NCBI GenBank assembly: GCA_902774725.1
Contig: CACYJP010000024.1
Coordinates: 1-35,367 of the forward strand
DNA: 35,367 nucleotides
DNA from: an uncultured Lachnospiraceae bacterium
GTDB taxonomy: Bacteria > Bacillota > Clostridia > Lachnospirales > Lachnospiraceae
Reading direction: 5' to 3'
The position numbers and the translations under genes are program-made. The notes beneath the pieces are model-generated. The model was not told where the DNA came from. It did no database searches and saw nothing but the letters and a program-made list of their open reading frames with translations. Every line of letters begins with the position of its first letter. Within the stretch, counting starts at the first letter, position 1. Shown piece by piece: positions 1 through 7,817 of the stretch.

Positions 1-1668
1 CTTGTACCTGACATAATCGATACAGAGGATGAGGCAAATCTGAACCTTGAATACGACAACAGGATATACAGAGCTTCCATCAAGAGGATAGACCTTTCTC
101 TTGTATTTGATGAGAGAAAAGAAGAGTACAGCGATGATGATATAGTTCTTGCTATCTATCTCTTTGATGAGACTGAGATGAAGAGACTCGAGAAAACAGC
201 GAATGATCAGAAGCTCTATGCGGGACTGCTTTACTTAGATAACTATGACGAGGTTATGGATAATCTTGAGGATGTTAAGCATTCTATCCTGACGGCGCTT
301 GTTGAGAGAAAGATCAACATGTATCTTTCGAATATCGATGCAATAGTTAAGCATACTGAGAATGACAAATATTTCTTTGTATTTAAGCAGCAGTATATGC
401 AGACTCTGAGAGATGACAAGTTCTCGATTCTGGATGATGTTAAGAACATAAATGTGGGAAATGAGATAGCAATGACTCTCAGTATCGGTATCGGTGCTGA
501 TGCTGATATAGAAGCAAATGGATTTATGAATGCTTATGATAATGCCAGAAACGCTATCGGCCTTGCGATGGGACGAGGCGGAGATCAGGCAGCAGTTAAG
601 CAGGGTGATCAGGTCACCTATTATGGTGGTCATAGTGCCGGAACTGAGAAGACTACAAGAGTTAAGGCGAGAGTTAAGGCGCAGGCGTTCGAGGAGCTTC
701 TTCAGACAAAGGAGAAGGTCATCATCATGGCTCATAAGAGACCTGATGCAGATGCACTTGGATCATCTATCGGTATATACAGACTTGTTTCTACGATGGG
801 CAAGAAGGCATATATCGTTATAAATGAGATAACAGAAGCGATTAGACCGGTGATGAATACATTTAAGCTCGCAAATGTTTATGAAGATGTATTTATTACA
901 AGTAATCAGGCTGTATCACTGGCTGACAAGGAGACTGTCGTAGTTGTCTGCGATGTTAACAGACCTAGTCTTACAGAGTGCGAGGAGCTGCTTAGTCTGG
1001 TTCCGACAGTCGTTGTGTTCGATCATCATAGACAGAGTAACGAGCCGATCAAGGGCGCTATGCTTTCTTATATAGAGCCGTTTGCTTCATCTGCTTGCGA
1101 GATGATCGCTGAGATGTATCAGTATATGTCAAAGACTCCGAAGCTTAAGAGCCAGGAGGCGGATGCGATGTATGCCGGAATTCTTATCGATACAGATAAC
1201 TTCCTTACTAAAACCGGTGTCAGAACATTTGAAGCTGCTTCCTATCTGAGAAAGAGCGGAGCTGACGTAACGAGAGTAAGAAAGATGTTCAGAAGCTCTA
1301 TGGATGAGCTTAAGGAAAGAGCTCAGGGAATCAGCAATGCTGAGATATTCCTGAACAGCTTTGCACTTTCATATATAGATGCCGACAAGGATTCAAAGGA
1401 AGCCCCTACTGTTGCGGTTGCAAAGGTTGCAAATGAGCTTCTTAATGTTGATAATATCAGGGCGTCCTTCGTTGTTACAAAATCAGAAGGCGTGCTTTAT
1501 GTATCGGCGAGATCTATCGGTGATGTAAATGTTCAGTTAGTAATGGAGCGTTTCGGCGGCGGTGGACATGCAAATGTTGCCGGTGCACAGCTGGATAAAG
1601 AAAAAGAAGAATTCTTTGAAGAACTTAAAAAGGTCATCACTGAGATGCACGAGTCCGGTGAATTATAA
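1..1668 (+). CDS. gdpP: Cyclic-di-AMP phosphodiesterase GdpP, 5' end outside window
   Basis: Membrane-bound DHH/DHHA1 phosphodiesterase that hydrolyses c-di-AMP to pApA. The frame is open from base 1, so the apparent first ATG at 178 is internal. The membrane segments and part of the PAS region lie upstream of the window. Visible are 555 residues: a degenerate GGDEF-like domain (SIGIGAD near base 480), then the DHH domain with [12 protein letters not shown] (about residue 243 of the visible part), CDVNRP, the signature FDHH at about residues 340-343 and IDTDNF, and finally the DHHA1 motif [15 protein letters not shown] near the C terminus. The metal-binding DHH residues are intact, so the enzyme should be active. 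It sits 25 bases before rplI, in the gdpP-rplI-dnaB order common in Firmicutes. Confidence 0.95.
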   Translation, partial: LVPDIIDTEDEANLNLEYDNRIYRASIKRIDLSLVFDERKEEYSDDDIVLAIYLFDETEMKRLEKTANDQKLYAGLLYLDNYDEVMDNLEDVKHSILTALVERKINMYLSNIDAIVKHTENDKYFFVFKQQYMQTLRDDKFSILDDVKNINVGNEIAMTLSIGIGADADIEANGFMNAYDNARNAIGLAMGRGGDQAAVKQGDQVTYYGGHSAGTEKTTRVKARVKAQAFEELLQTKEKVIIMAHKRPDADALGSSIGIYRLVSTMGKKAYIVINEITEAIRPVMNTFKLANVYEDVFITSNQAVSLADKETVVVVCDVNRPSLTECEELLSLVPTVVVFDHHRQSNEPIKGAMLSYIEPFASSACEMIAEMYQYMSKTPKLKSQEADAMYAGILIDTDNFLTKTGVRTFEAASYLRKSGADVTRVRKMFRSSMDELKERAQGISNAEIFLNSFALSYIDADKDSKEAPTVAVAKVANELLNVDNIRASFVVTKSEGVLYVSARSIGDVNVQLVMERFGGGGHANVAGAQLDKEKEEFFEELKKVITEMHESGEL

Positions 1669-1693
1669 GTCACTTATTACTTGGAGGATGAAA

Positions 1694-2143
1694 ATGAAGA
1701 TAATACTTACACAGGATGTTAAATCCCTTGGAAAGAAGGGTGAGATAGTAGAGGTAAATCAGGGATATGCAAGAAATTTTGTACTCCCTAAGAAGCTTGG
1801 AGTAGAGGCTACTCCTAAGAACCTGAATGATCTGAAACTTAAAAATCAGAATGATGAGAAGGTGGCTGCAGAGAATCTGGCCGCTGCCCAGCAGCTTGCT
1901 GGTGAACTGAAGGATAAGAAGGTCACAGTTCAGATGAAGGTCGGAGAGAATGGAAAAACATTTGGCTCTGTTTCAACAAAGGAAGTGGCTGAGCTTATCA
2001 AAAAACAGCTTGGAATCGATGTAGATAAGAAGAAGCTTGTTATGAAGGATGCTGTAAAGGCTTTAGGTGGCTATACAGTTGGAATCAAGCTTCATCCAAA
2101 GGTTACAGCAGAGATACTGCTTGATGTTGTTGAACAGAAGTAA
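1694..2143 (+). CDS. rplI: 50S ribosomal protein L9
   Basis: Large-subunit protein L9, 149 residues, the usual size. It begins [19 protein letters not shown] and has the family N-terminal motif [13 protein letters not shown], a long charged connecting helix rich in Glu, Asn and Ala, and the C-terminal rRNA-binding lobe ending LLDVVEQK. The frame opens earlier, but ATG 1694 is chosen because GGAGG at 1683-1687 lies 6 bases upstream. The in-frame ATG at 1688 abuts that site and is too close. The gene follows gdpP by 25 bases and precedes dnaB by 48 bases, so the three are probably co-transcribed. Confidence 0.97.
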   Translation: MKIILTQDVKSLGKKGEIVEVNQGYARNFVLPKKLGVEATPKNLNDLKLKNQNDEKVAAENLAAAQQLAGELKDKKVTVQMKVGENGKTFGSVSTKEVAELIKKQLGIDVDKKKLVMKDAVKALGGYTVGIKLHPKVTAEILLDVVEQK

Positions 2144-2191
2144 ACCGGGTGAAACTGAAACCACGTTGATCAAATAATAAGGAAATCAAAA

Positions 2192-3568
2192 ATGGCTGAT
2201 GAGAATACTATAAAAAAAATACCGCCGCATGATAATAATGCCGAAAAAAGCGTTATAGGTGCGATGATGCTGGACAGGGACGCTATCTCGGAGGTCACTG
2301 CAGTTATAACAAAGGAAGACTTTTACAATACACAGTATGGTCTTCTTTTTGATGCTATGTATGAGCTATACAATGAGGGCAAGCCGGTTGATGAGATAGT
2401 TCTTGGCGAAAAGCTGAGGGAAAAAGGTGCTCCTGAAGAGATATGTGCGCTTGGTTTTCTTGGCGATATCCTTTCGAGTGTTCAGACATCTGCATTTGCG
2501 AAGAATCATGCCCAGATCGTAAAGGATAAGTCCTACCTCAGGAAGCTTATAAAGCTTTCAGACAATCTGATGGCTAATTCATATAATGGTTCGGAGCCTG
2601 TTGAGGATATAATGAGTAAGGCTGAGTCCGACATCTTCAAGCTTATGCAGAATCGAAGTGGTTCAAAGGACTTTACGCCTATCAATAAAATAGTTGTAAA
2701 TGTTGTTGAGGACATAGAAGCAGCAACACGTAACAGAGGCAGGATCAATGGTCTCAGGACAGGATTTACGGATCTTGATAATATGCTTACCGGACTTCAT
2801 GGCGGTGAGCTTATACTTGTAGCAGCCCGTCCTTCCATGGGAAAAACTGCATTTGTCCTTAATATCGCTCATCATGTTGCTGTTAAGGATCATATTCCGG
2901 TTGTTCTTTTTTCACTTGAGATGGGTAAGGAACAGCTGGTTTCAAGACTTGTTGCCGTTGACTCAATGGTTGAGGCAAAGAGTCTTAAAACAGGTGATAT
3001 ATCAGATGGCGACTGGGCCAAGATAATCAGTACGGTCGACAACATGTCTGCGGCGCCTATGTTTATTGATGATAATTCTTCAATAAGTATCGCTGAGCTT
3101 AGAACAAAGTGCCGTAAGCTGAAGCAGACTGATGGAATCGGTCTTATCATAATCGATTACCTCCAGCTGATGAGTGCACCGGGTAAGGTTGAGTCCAGAC
3201 AGCTCTTTATCGCTGAGGTTTCCAGAGCACTCAAGTCTCTTGCAAGAGAGCTAAATGTACCTGTTATCGCACTTTCGCAGCTGAACAGAGCAGTTGACTC
3301 AAGACCGGATCATAGACCTGTTCTTGCGGATCTCCGTGAGTCCGGTGCCATAGAGCAGGATGCCGACGTTGTAATGTTCATTTACAGGGATGAATACTAC
3401 ACTAAAGAAGAATCAGAAAAACCGGGTATTGCAGAAATCATTATCGCTAAACAGCGTAATGGTGCAACAGGCCCGATTGATCTGGCTTGGATTGGTAAAT
3501 ATACTAAGTTTGCAAACCTCAGTCATGAGAACAGAGGTGTAAACAAAACTGAAGAAAAACAAAGCTGA
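2192..3568 (+). CDS. dnaB: Replicative DNA helicase DnaB
   Basis: Hexameric 5'-3' replicative helicase, 458 residues. The N-terminal DnaB domain starts with the family phrase PHDNNAEKSVIGAMM. The RecA-like C-terminal domain has Walker A RPSMGKT (residues 213-219), the Walker B region IIIDYLQLM, and the motif SQLNRAVDSRP followed by DLRESGAIEQDADVVMFIYRDEYY. Nothing is missing. The start at 2192 has AAGGAAA just upstream. Its stop lies six bases from the stop of the convergent nuclease gene, with no hairpin terminator between them, so the two transcripts probably overlap at their 3' ends. Confidence 0.96.
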   Translation: MADENTIKKIPPHDNNAEKSVIGAMMLDRDAISEVTAVITKEDFYNTQYGLLFDAMYELYNEGKPVDEIVLGEKLREKGAPEEICALGFLGDILSSVQTSAFAKNHAQIVKDKSYLRKLIKLSDNLMANSYNGSEPVEDIMSKAESDIFKLMQNRSGSKDFTPINKIVVNVVEDIEAATRNRGRINGLRTGFTDLDNMLTGLHGGELILVAARPSMGKTAFVLNIAHHVAVKDHIPVVLFSLEMGKEQLVSRLVAVDSMVEAKSLKTGDISDGDWAKIISTVDNMSAAPMFIDDNSSISIAELRTKCRKLKQTDGIGLIIIDYLQLMSAPGKVESRQLFIAEVSRALKSLARELNVPVIALSQLNRAVDSRPDHRPVLADLRESGAIEQDADVVMFIYRDEYYTKEESEKPGIAEIIIAKQRNGATGPIDLAWIGKYTKFANLSHENRGVNKTEEKQS

Positions 3569-3574
3569 AGATAA

Positions 3575-4804
3575 TTAATTATGAAGTAGTATGAGCTTCT
3601 TTAACAGTTCGTCATCGGTCATCGAATAAACATTGTCGATTACCCATATGTGCATTTCCTTTGCACGCTGTTTAAAGAAGGATGTACCACTAGAGGATTC
3701 ATCGCAAGGAAGTGCCATAACCAGGGCTTTCCTTGCATATTTTCCGCCAAAACGGCTTGTCACTGTCTGTAGCTCGTGCAGAGAATTGCTGGTTGCCTTT
3801 CCGCTTTTGCAGGAAATGAAGATCGGAACGCAGGACTGCATGAGTATGACGTCTATTTCATTTATCGTATCGTAGCTCGCATTCATATAACGCTGATAAT
3901 CATTTGCAAAGTCTATCTTTTCCTGCTGGCTCTTGTCTCCGTTCCAGTCGATCATAGCTCCGATTATCTCATCACTAAATATATCGCGTCTTCTTGAAGC
4001 GACTTCATACACGTGTAGCTCAAGGATATTTCCGGTTTTTGTAACTATATGCTTTATCGAGTCATTCTTGAAACGGAAGCGTATTCTCTTGGCGTCCGAA
4101 CTGAAGTCCTTAAGCAGATTCTTGCTCTGAAGCTTGTAGAATATAGTGGCTGCATCCCTCAGAGTAGATTTCGGAAGTATGAAGAGACCGCTGTCGTCGC
4201 AAGGGTTAGCCTTGATGACATCTTCAATAACTGCGCAGTGCTTATTCCATTTGTGACGCAGATTCTTTGCTATATCCCAGATAGTCCTTATATCCTGATA
4301 GAAGCTGTCGGTGAAATTCCAGGTAGAATAGTTACCTGTCTGCTGAGTGAGCTTGCCGCCGTGCAGGATAATGTTTTCTTTAACGGATATTTTAATCGAG
4401 TCCTGGTGCTGTGTTGGCTCCTCGCCCGGAAGAATATTTACCTCAAGTCCTGTATAAGGATCAATACGTATGGTTTTCAGGTTTCTGGTCGCACTGACAT
4501 AGCCAAATGCTATAAGAATCATCTCGCCGCCGCCTGTAAGCTCATAATATGCATCAGGATAGCTGTCAGCGACACAGTTCAGGGTTTCTATACATTTGGT
4601 CAGGTCGTCGCGCGGAACCTCTATGAACTCAAGCTCAGTATCAGGTGATTTGAGCTTGGCAAAATTTGTAAGACTCTTTATCTTTCTTGTGATCATGGTC
4701 GATTTATGACCGAGGTATACGACCTTCTTTGGATGATACTGAAGAAGGCACATAACATTTTCAAGTGCTTCATCTGAGAAAAATTCTACAAATACATCAT
4801 TCAT
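3575..4804 (-). CDS. CARF-domain nuclease, Card1/Can2 (DUF1887) family, no CRISPR locus nearby
   Basis: 409 residues from ATG 4804. The N-terminal about 150 residues look like a CARF (Rossmann-type) ligand-binding domain, with the typical loop LTGGGEM at residues 89-95. A winged-helix-like middle follows (about 165-245). The C-terminal third resembles the restriction-endonuclease fold of Card1/Can2, with conserved-looking positions E262 (in GNILELHVYE), D318 (in NEIDVIL) and K333 (in FISCKSGK). Known relatives are activated by cyclic oligoadenylate from type III CRISPR complexes and cut ssDNA and/or RNA. The position two before the Lys is Ser331, where this fold usually has an acidic residue. 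GTG 4813 is also in frame, but ATG 4804 has GGAGG at 4814-4818 and overlaps the SDR stop (TAATG), implying translational coupling. Assignment is by motif and architecture only. Confidence 0.82.
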   Translation of the reverse strand: MNDVFVEFFSDEALENVMCLLQYHPKKVVYLGHKSTMITRKIKSLTNFAKLKSPDTELEFIEVPRDDLTKCIETLNCVADSYPDAYYELTGGGEMILIAFGYVSATRNLKTIRIDPYTGLEVNILPGEEPTQHQDSIKISVKENIILHGGKLTQQTGNYSTWNFTDSFYQDIRTIWDIAKNLRHKWNKHCAVIEDVIKANPCDDSGLFILPKSTLRDAATIFYKLQSKNLLKDFSSDAKRIRFRFKNDSIKHIVTKTGNILELHVYEVASRRRDIFSDEIIGAMIDWNGDKSQQEKIDFANDYQRYMNASYDTINEIDVILMQSCVPIFISCKSGKATSNSLHELQTVTSRFGGKYARKALVMALPCDESSSGTSFFKQRAKEMHIWVIDNVYSMTDDELLKKLILLHN

Positions 4805-5532
4805 TATATCCACCCTCCATCAATTCTTATGATTTCGCCGGTGAGATACTTCGGCATTCTGAGTATATTTATTGCTGCGTCGGCTATTTCATCAGCTTTA
4901 GCCATGCGTCCCATTGGGATATCCTCGCATATTTCGGATAATTCTTCAGCTGAGAGATGGGAATTCATCTCTGTATCAACGATTCCCGGAGCTATTGCAT
5001 TTACCTGAATGCAGCTTGGTCCGACCTCTTTGGCAAGAGCTCTGGTAAAGGAATTGACTGCCCCCTTCGTTGCGCTGTAGGCCACCTCGCAGGAAGCACC
5101 TGCCTCGCCCCATACGGATGAGATGTTGATTATATGTCCGGACTGCTTAGCAATCATATCAGGCAGAAATGTATGACAGGTATTATATATAGAGGAGAGA
5201 TTGGTATTAATTGACTCACTCCACTCCTCAGGAGTCATGTCTACAAGGAGCCCGACATATGAAACGGCTGCGTTGTTGATAAGAACGTCGACTGGGCCGA
5301 CTTCTTCTCTGAGCCGGCGGACATAACTGATACTGCCCAAGTCGCCGAGGGACTTATGGATGATAAGGTTTTCGGACTCAGACGCCTTGCCGGCCAGCTG
5401 GGCGGTTTCTTCGAGCCCTGCCTCGTTACTTCTACTATTAATTATTATCTTATCAAACATCCCTGAAGAAGCGGCTTTGATGGCTATTGCCCGCCCGATT
5501 CCTTTAGATGCCCCGGTAATCAGAATATGCAT
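4804..5532 (-). CDS. Short-chain dehydrogenase/reductase (FabG-like SDR)
   Basis: 242-residue NAD(P)-dependent oxidoreductase of the classical SDR family. It shows the cofactor motif TGASKGIG (residues 6-13), NNAA (86-89), and the catalytic Ser139, Tyr152 and Lys156 (ISSVWGEAG, YSATK), plus the usual C-terminal stretch GEIIRIDGGWI. Arg34 after the second strand (SRS) would suit NADPH. The substrate cannot be read from sequence. No fatty-acid genes are adjacent, so calling it FabG itself would be unsafe. It is the first gene of a minus-strand pair whose second gene, the CARF nuclease, starts inside its stop codon. A GGGG ribosome site lies about 9 bases before ATG 5532. Confidence 0.9.
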   Translation of the reverse strand: MHILITGASKGIGRAIAIKAASSGMFDKIIINSRSNEAGLEETAQLAGKASESENLIIHKSLGDLGSISYVRRLREEVGPVDVLINNAAVSYVGLLVDMTPEEWSESINTNLSSIYNTCHTFLPDMIAKQSGHIINISSVWGEAGASCEVAYSATKGAVNSFTRALAKEVGPSCIQVNAIAPGIVDTEMNSHLSAEELSEICEDIPMGRMAKADEIADAAINILRMPKYLTGEIIRIDGGWI

Positions 5533-5571
5533 ATGCGTTTACCCCACAATTTGATTCTTACTATGTAATAA

Positions 5572-5583
5572 AGTATAACACAT
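5572..5583 (-). promoter_or_regulatory. Candidate extended -10 promoter for the SDR-nuclease pair
   Basis: Read on the minus strand, TG-T-TATACT forms an extended -10 element 40 bases before the SDR start. No good -35 is seen at the usual distance, as expected for extended -10 promoters. It lies beside the divergent promoter of the LytR_C gene. Confidence 0.4.
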
Positions 5584-5593
5584 TTGTTCCTTC

Positions 5594-5622
5594 TTGAAAA
5601 AGAGTGACTGCTCTGATATTAT
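5594..5622 (+). promoter_or_regulatory. Sigma-A-type promoter for the LytR_C gene
   Basis: TTGAAA at 5594-5599, a 17-base spacer, then TATTAT at 5617-5622. Transcription would start near 5629, giving a leader of about 27 bases that contains GGAGG (5643-5647) before ATG 5656. Confidence 0.6.
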
Positions 5623-5655
5623 ACTTTTAGTGTATCAAAATCGGAGGCAGGCGAA

Positions 5656-6234
5656 ATGTCACAAAATAATAAACAAAGCCCGGTTGGGCTGTTTCTCTCA
5701 TTTTTTCTTAAGGCAATAGTGATAATTCTTGGACTTGTCATTCTTGCGATGAGTGCATATCTGATAAAGACAATCATTTCAAATAAGAACGCGGAGAAGG
5801 AAAAGAAGGCGGATGACTCTGCTTTTGAGGATAATCAGAAGGATGAGCTTCTGGTAAATAATGCTACTAATTCGGATGCTCTTCTATATGAGGATGCAGA
5901 GGCTGCAAGCGAAGAGGCTAAAAACGACGGTTCTCTTTCGAAGGATGCTTCAATAGTTGTGCTAAATGCAACAGATGTTCCGGGAGTTGCCGGAAAGTGG
6001 AAGGATAAGCTGGTTGAGGCAGGTTATACGAATGTTCAGGCCGGTGATTATACCAAGGGAATTCTGGATGTATCAAAGATCGTGGTCGTTACAGAGGGGA
6101 CCGGAACTGCTCTTCAGGAGTTCCTCCCGGAGGCTAAAATGGAGACTTTGCCGGCAAATGAAGTGCAGTGTTCTGTTAATACTGAAGGGGTTGAGGCATT
6201 TCTTATAATTGGCACCCCGGATGTTGTATACTAG
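5656..6234 (+). CDS. Membrane-anchored protein with LytR C-terminal domain
   Basis: 192 residues. One N-terminal membrane segment (about residues 9-37) places the rest outside the cell. An acidic, Ala/Asp-rich linker (about 45-95) leads to a compact C-terminal domain that reads like LytR_C: SIVVLNATDVPGVAGKWKD, GYTNVQAGDY, then ILDVSKIVVVTEGT. In LytR-CpsA-Psr proteins this domain follows the catalytic phosphotransferase domain. Here that domain is absent, so a stand-alone accessory role in wall-polymer attachment is only an inference. It has its own promoter and is followed by a hairpin terminator at 6300-6330, so it is probably transcribed alone. Confidence 0.7.
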   Translation: MSQNNKQSPVGLFLSFFLKAIVIILGLVILAMSAYLIKTIISNKNAEKEKKADDSAFEDNQKDELLVNNATNSDALLYEDAEAASEEAKNDGSLSKDASIVVLNATDVPGVAGKWKDKLVEAGYTNVQAGDYTKGILDVSKIVVVTEGTGTALQEFLPEAKMETLPANEVQCSVNTEGVEAFLIIGTPDVVY

Positions 6235-6299
6235 TGACAAATAAAGGGTTTCAGTTAATATATTTGTAATAATTTTGGTTAAACTCGTACAAACAAAAT

Positions 6300-6330
6300 A
6301 AAAAAAGGTGATGTTATGTCGCCTTTTTTT
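6300..6330 (+). terminator. Intrinsic terminator after the LytR_C gene
   Basis: A 12-bp stem (6300-6311 with 6319-6330, one G-T wobble), 7-base loop, ending in a run of seven T. The A-run on the left arm could also serve the opposite strand. Confidence 0.85.
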
Positions 6331-6493
6331 GGTTAAAATATATATAATTGAATCGTCAATATGCAATATGACCAAAAGTTTTGAAGAATATTTATGCAAG
6401 ACAGACATAGTTTTGGAATTGAAATAGTTATATTATATACAAGGTTGATTACGAAACAAAAAAGCCGAAGTGCTATTTAGGAGGATATTTAAA

Positions 6494-7606
6494 ATGGCAG
6501 GATTACAGTTAAAGAACATCTACAAGATTTACCCAAACGGCTTCAACGCTGTTAAGGACTTCAATCTTGATATCGAAGATAAAGAGTTCATTATCTTCGT
6601 TGGTCCTTCAGGATGTGGTAAGTCTACAACACTCAGAATGATTGCCGGACTTGAGGATATCAGTTCTGGTGAGCTCTGGATCGGAGACAAGCTTTGTAAC
6701 GATGTAGAGCCTAAGGACAGAGATATCGCCATGGTTTTCCAGAACTATGCTCTTTATCCACATATGTCAGTTTATGATAATATGGCATTTGGACTTAAGC
6801 TGAGAAAGGTTCCAAAGGAGAAGATCGACAAGCAGGTTCATGAGGCAGCAAAGGTTCTCGAGATCGAGCATCTTCTTGATCGTAAGCCAAAGGCTCTTTC
6901 AGGAGGTCAGAGACAGAGAGTTGCTATGGGACGTGCTATCGTGCGTGAGCCAAAGGTATTCCTTATGGATGAGCCTCTTTCAAACCTGGATGCTAAGCTT
7001 CGTGTACAGATGCGTGTTGAGATCTCAAAGCTTCATCAGAGACTTCAGACAACAATCATCTACGTTACACATGACCAGACAGAGGCTATGACACTTGGTA
7101 CACGTATCGTTGTTATGAAGGATGGTATCATTCAGCAGGTTGATACACCACAGAATCTTTATGATCATCCATGCAACCTCTTCGTTGCCGGATTCATGGG
7201 TATGCCACCTATGAACTTCATCGATTGTAAGGTTGTTAAGTCAGGAGCTGACGTACTTCTTATGTTCGGTTCACACTCAATCAAGGTTCCTGAGGCTAAG
7301 GCTAATAAGCTTATCGCAGGTGGATTCATTGACAAGGATGTTGTTCTTGGTATCCGTCCTGAGGATATACATGATGAGCAGCTGTTCATCGAGTCATCAC
7401 CAGAGTCAGTTATTGATGCTCGTATCAATATCTACGAAATGCTCGGTGCAGAAGTTTATCTTTACTTCACAATTGACCAGTTCGATATCACAGCTAGAGT
7501 TAATGCTCGTACAACTGCTAGACCTGGTGACACAGTACAGTTCGCATTTGACCTTTCAAAGATCCATATCTTCGATAAGGAATCAGAAGAGATAATTGTA
7601 AACTAG
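6494..7606 (+). CDS. ABC transporter ATP-binding protein, MsmX/UgpC-type sugar-uptake ATPase
   Basis: 370-residue cytoplasmic ATPase of the MalK/MsmX/UgpC group that powers binding-protein-dependent sugar importers. Walker A GPSGCGKST is at residues 37-45, followed by the Q-loop FQNYALYPHMSVYDNMAFGL, signature LSGGQRQR, Walker B VFLMDEPLSNLDAKL and the switch His in THDQTEA. A C-terminal TOBE-type regulatory region follows, with the IRPEDIH motif. ATG 6494 is chosen over the upstream in-frame ATG 6470 because AGGAGG (6479-6484) stands 9 bases before it. No permease or solute-binding gene is adjacent and terminators flank it on both sides. In this family that fits a shared ATPase serving several sugar transporters. 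It uses codons such as CGT and CTT more than its neighbours, suggesting high expression. Confidence 0.92.
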   Translation: MAGLQLKNIYKIYPNGFNAVKDFNLDIEDKEFIIFVGPSGCGKSTTLRMIAGLEDISSGELWIGDKLCNDVEPKDRDIAMVFQNYALYPHMSVYDNMAFGLKLRKVPKEKIDKQVHEAAKVLEIEHLLDRKPKALSGGQRQRVAMGRAIVREPKVFLMDEPLSNLDAKLRVQMRVEISKLHQRLQTTIIYVTHDQTEAMTLGTRIVVMKDGIIQQVDTPQNLYDHPCNLFVAGFMGMPPMNFIDCKVVKSGADVLLMFGSHSIKVPEAKANKLIAGGFIDKDVVLGIRPEDIHDEQLFIESSPESVIDARINIYEMLGAEVYLYFTIDQFDITARVNARTTARPGDTVQFAFDLSKIHIFDKESEEIIVN

Positions 7607-7630
7607 TACTATAATAATGATAGTGTAAAG

Positions 7631-7678
7631 AAAAGCGAGTTTTGGTTTATCGTTGATGGACTAAAACTTGCTTTTTTT
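7631..7678 (+). terminator. Intrinsic terminator after the sugar-transport ATPase
   Basis: A 16-bp stem (7631-7646 with 7660-7675, two G-T wobbles), 13-base loop, ending in seven T at 7672-7678. With the terminator at 6300-6330 it makes the ATPase gene monocistronic. Confidence 0.85.
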
Positions 7679-7714
7679 ATGCTCAAGTCGTAAAATGTAC
7701 TATGTGTAGTTAGA

Positions 7715-7783
7715 ATTTACAGTGAAGTGTAAACCGTACGGAGTGCAGTTTACAGTTCTTTTTGTGGTAATGAAACTGTAAAT
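7715..7783. promoter_or_regulatory. Cluster of TTTACAGT half-sites before the PucR-type regulator
   Basis: Half-sites ATTTACAGT (7715-7723), GTTTACAGT (7748-7756) and the inverse ACTGTAAAT (7775-7783). A fourth, GTGTAAAC (7727-7734), also reads inversely. Pairs form a perfect 7-bp inverted repeat (7728-7734 with 7748-7754) and a perfect 9-bp one (7749-7757 with 7774-7782). The cluster sits 35 bases before the regulator start. An operator used for autoregulation is the simplest reading, but mutually exclusive RNA hairpins are also possible. Confidence 0.4.
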
Positions 7784-7817
7784 AATGTATAAAGGGGATG
7801 CAGAATAGGAGACAGAT

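Noticed and set aside
1562-1693. Longer N terminus for ribosomal protein L9
   Set aside because: It would overlap gdpP by about 100 bases and lacks a ribosome site. ATG 1694 has GGAGG at the right distance and gives the standard L9 start.
4049-4648. 199-codon open frame on the plus strand opposite the CARF nuclease
   Set aside because: It is the mirror of a strongly supported nuclease gene, has no ribosome site and shows no recognisable domain.
6380-6440. Promoter for the sugar-transport ATPase
   Set aside because: Several TATTAT/TATATA stretches occur, but none has an acceptable -35 at 16-18 bases, so no single site can be named.
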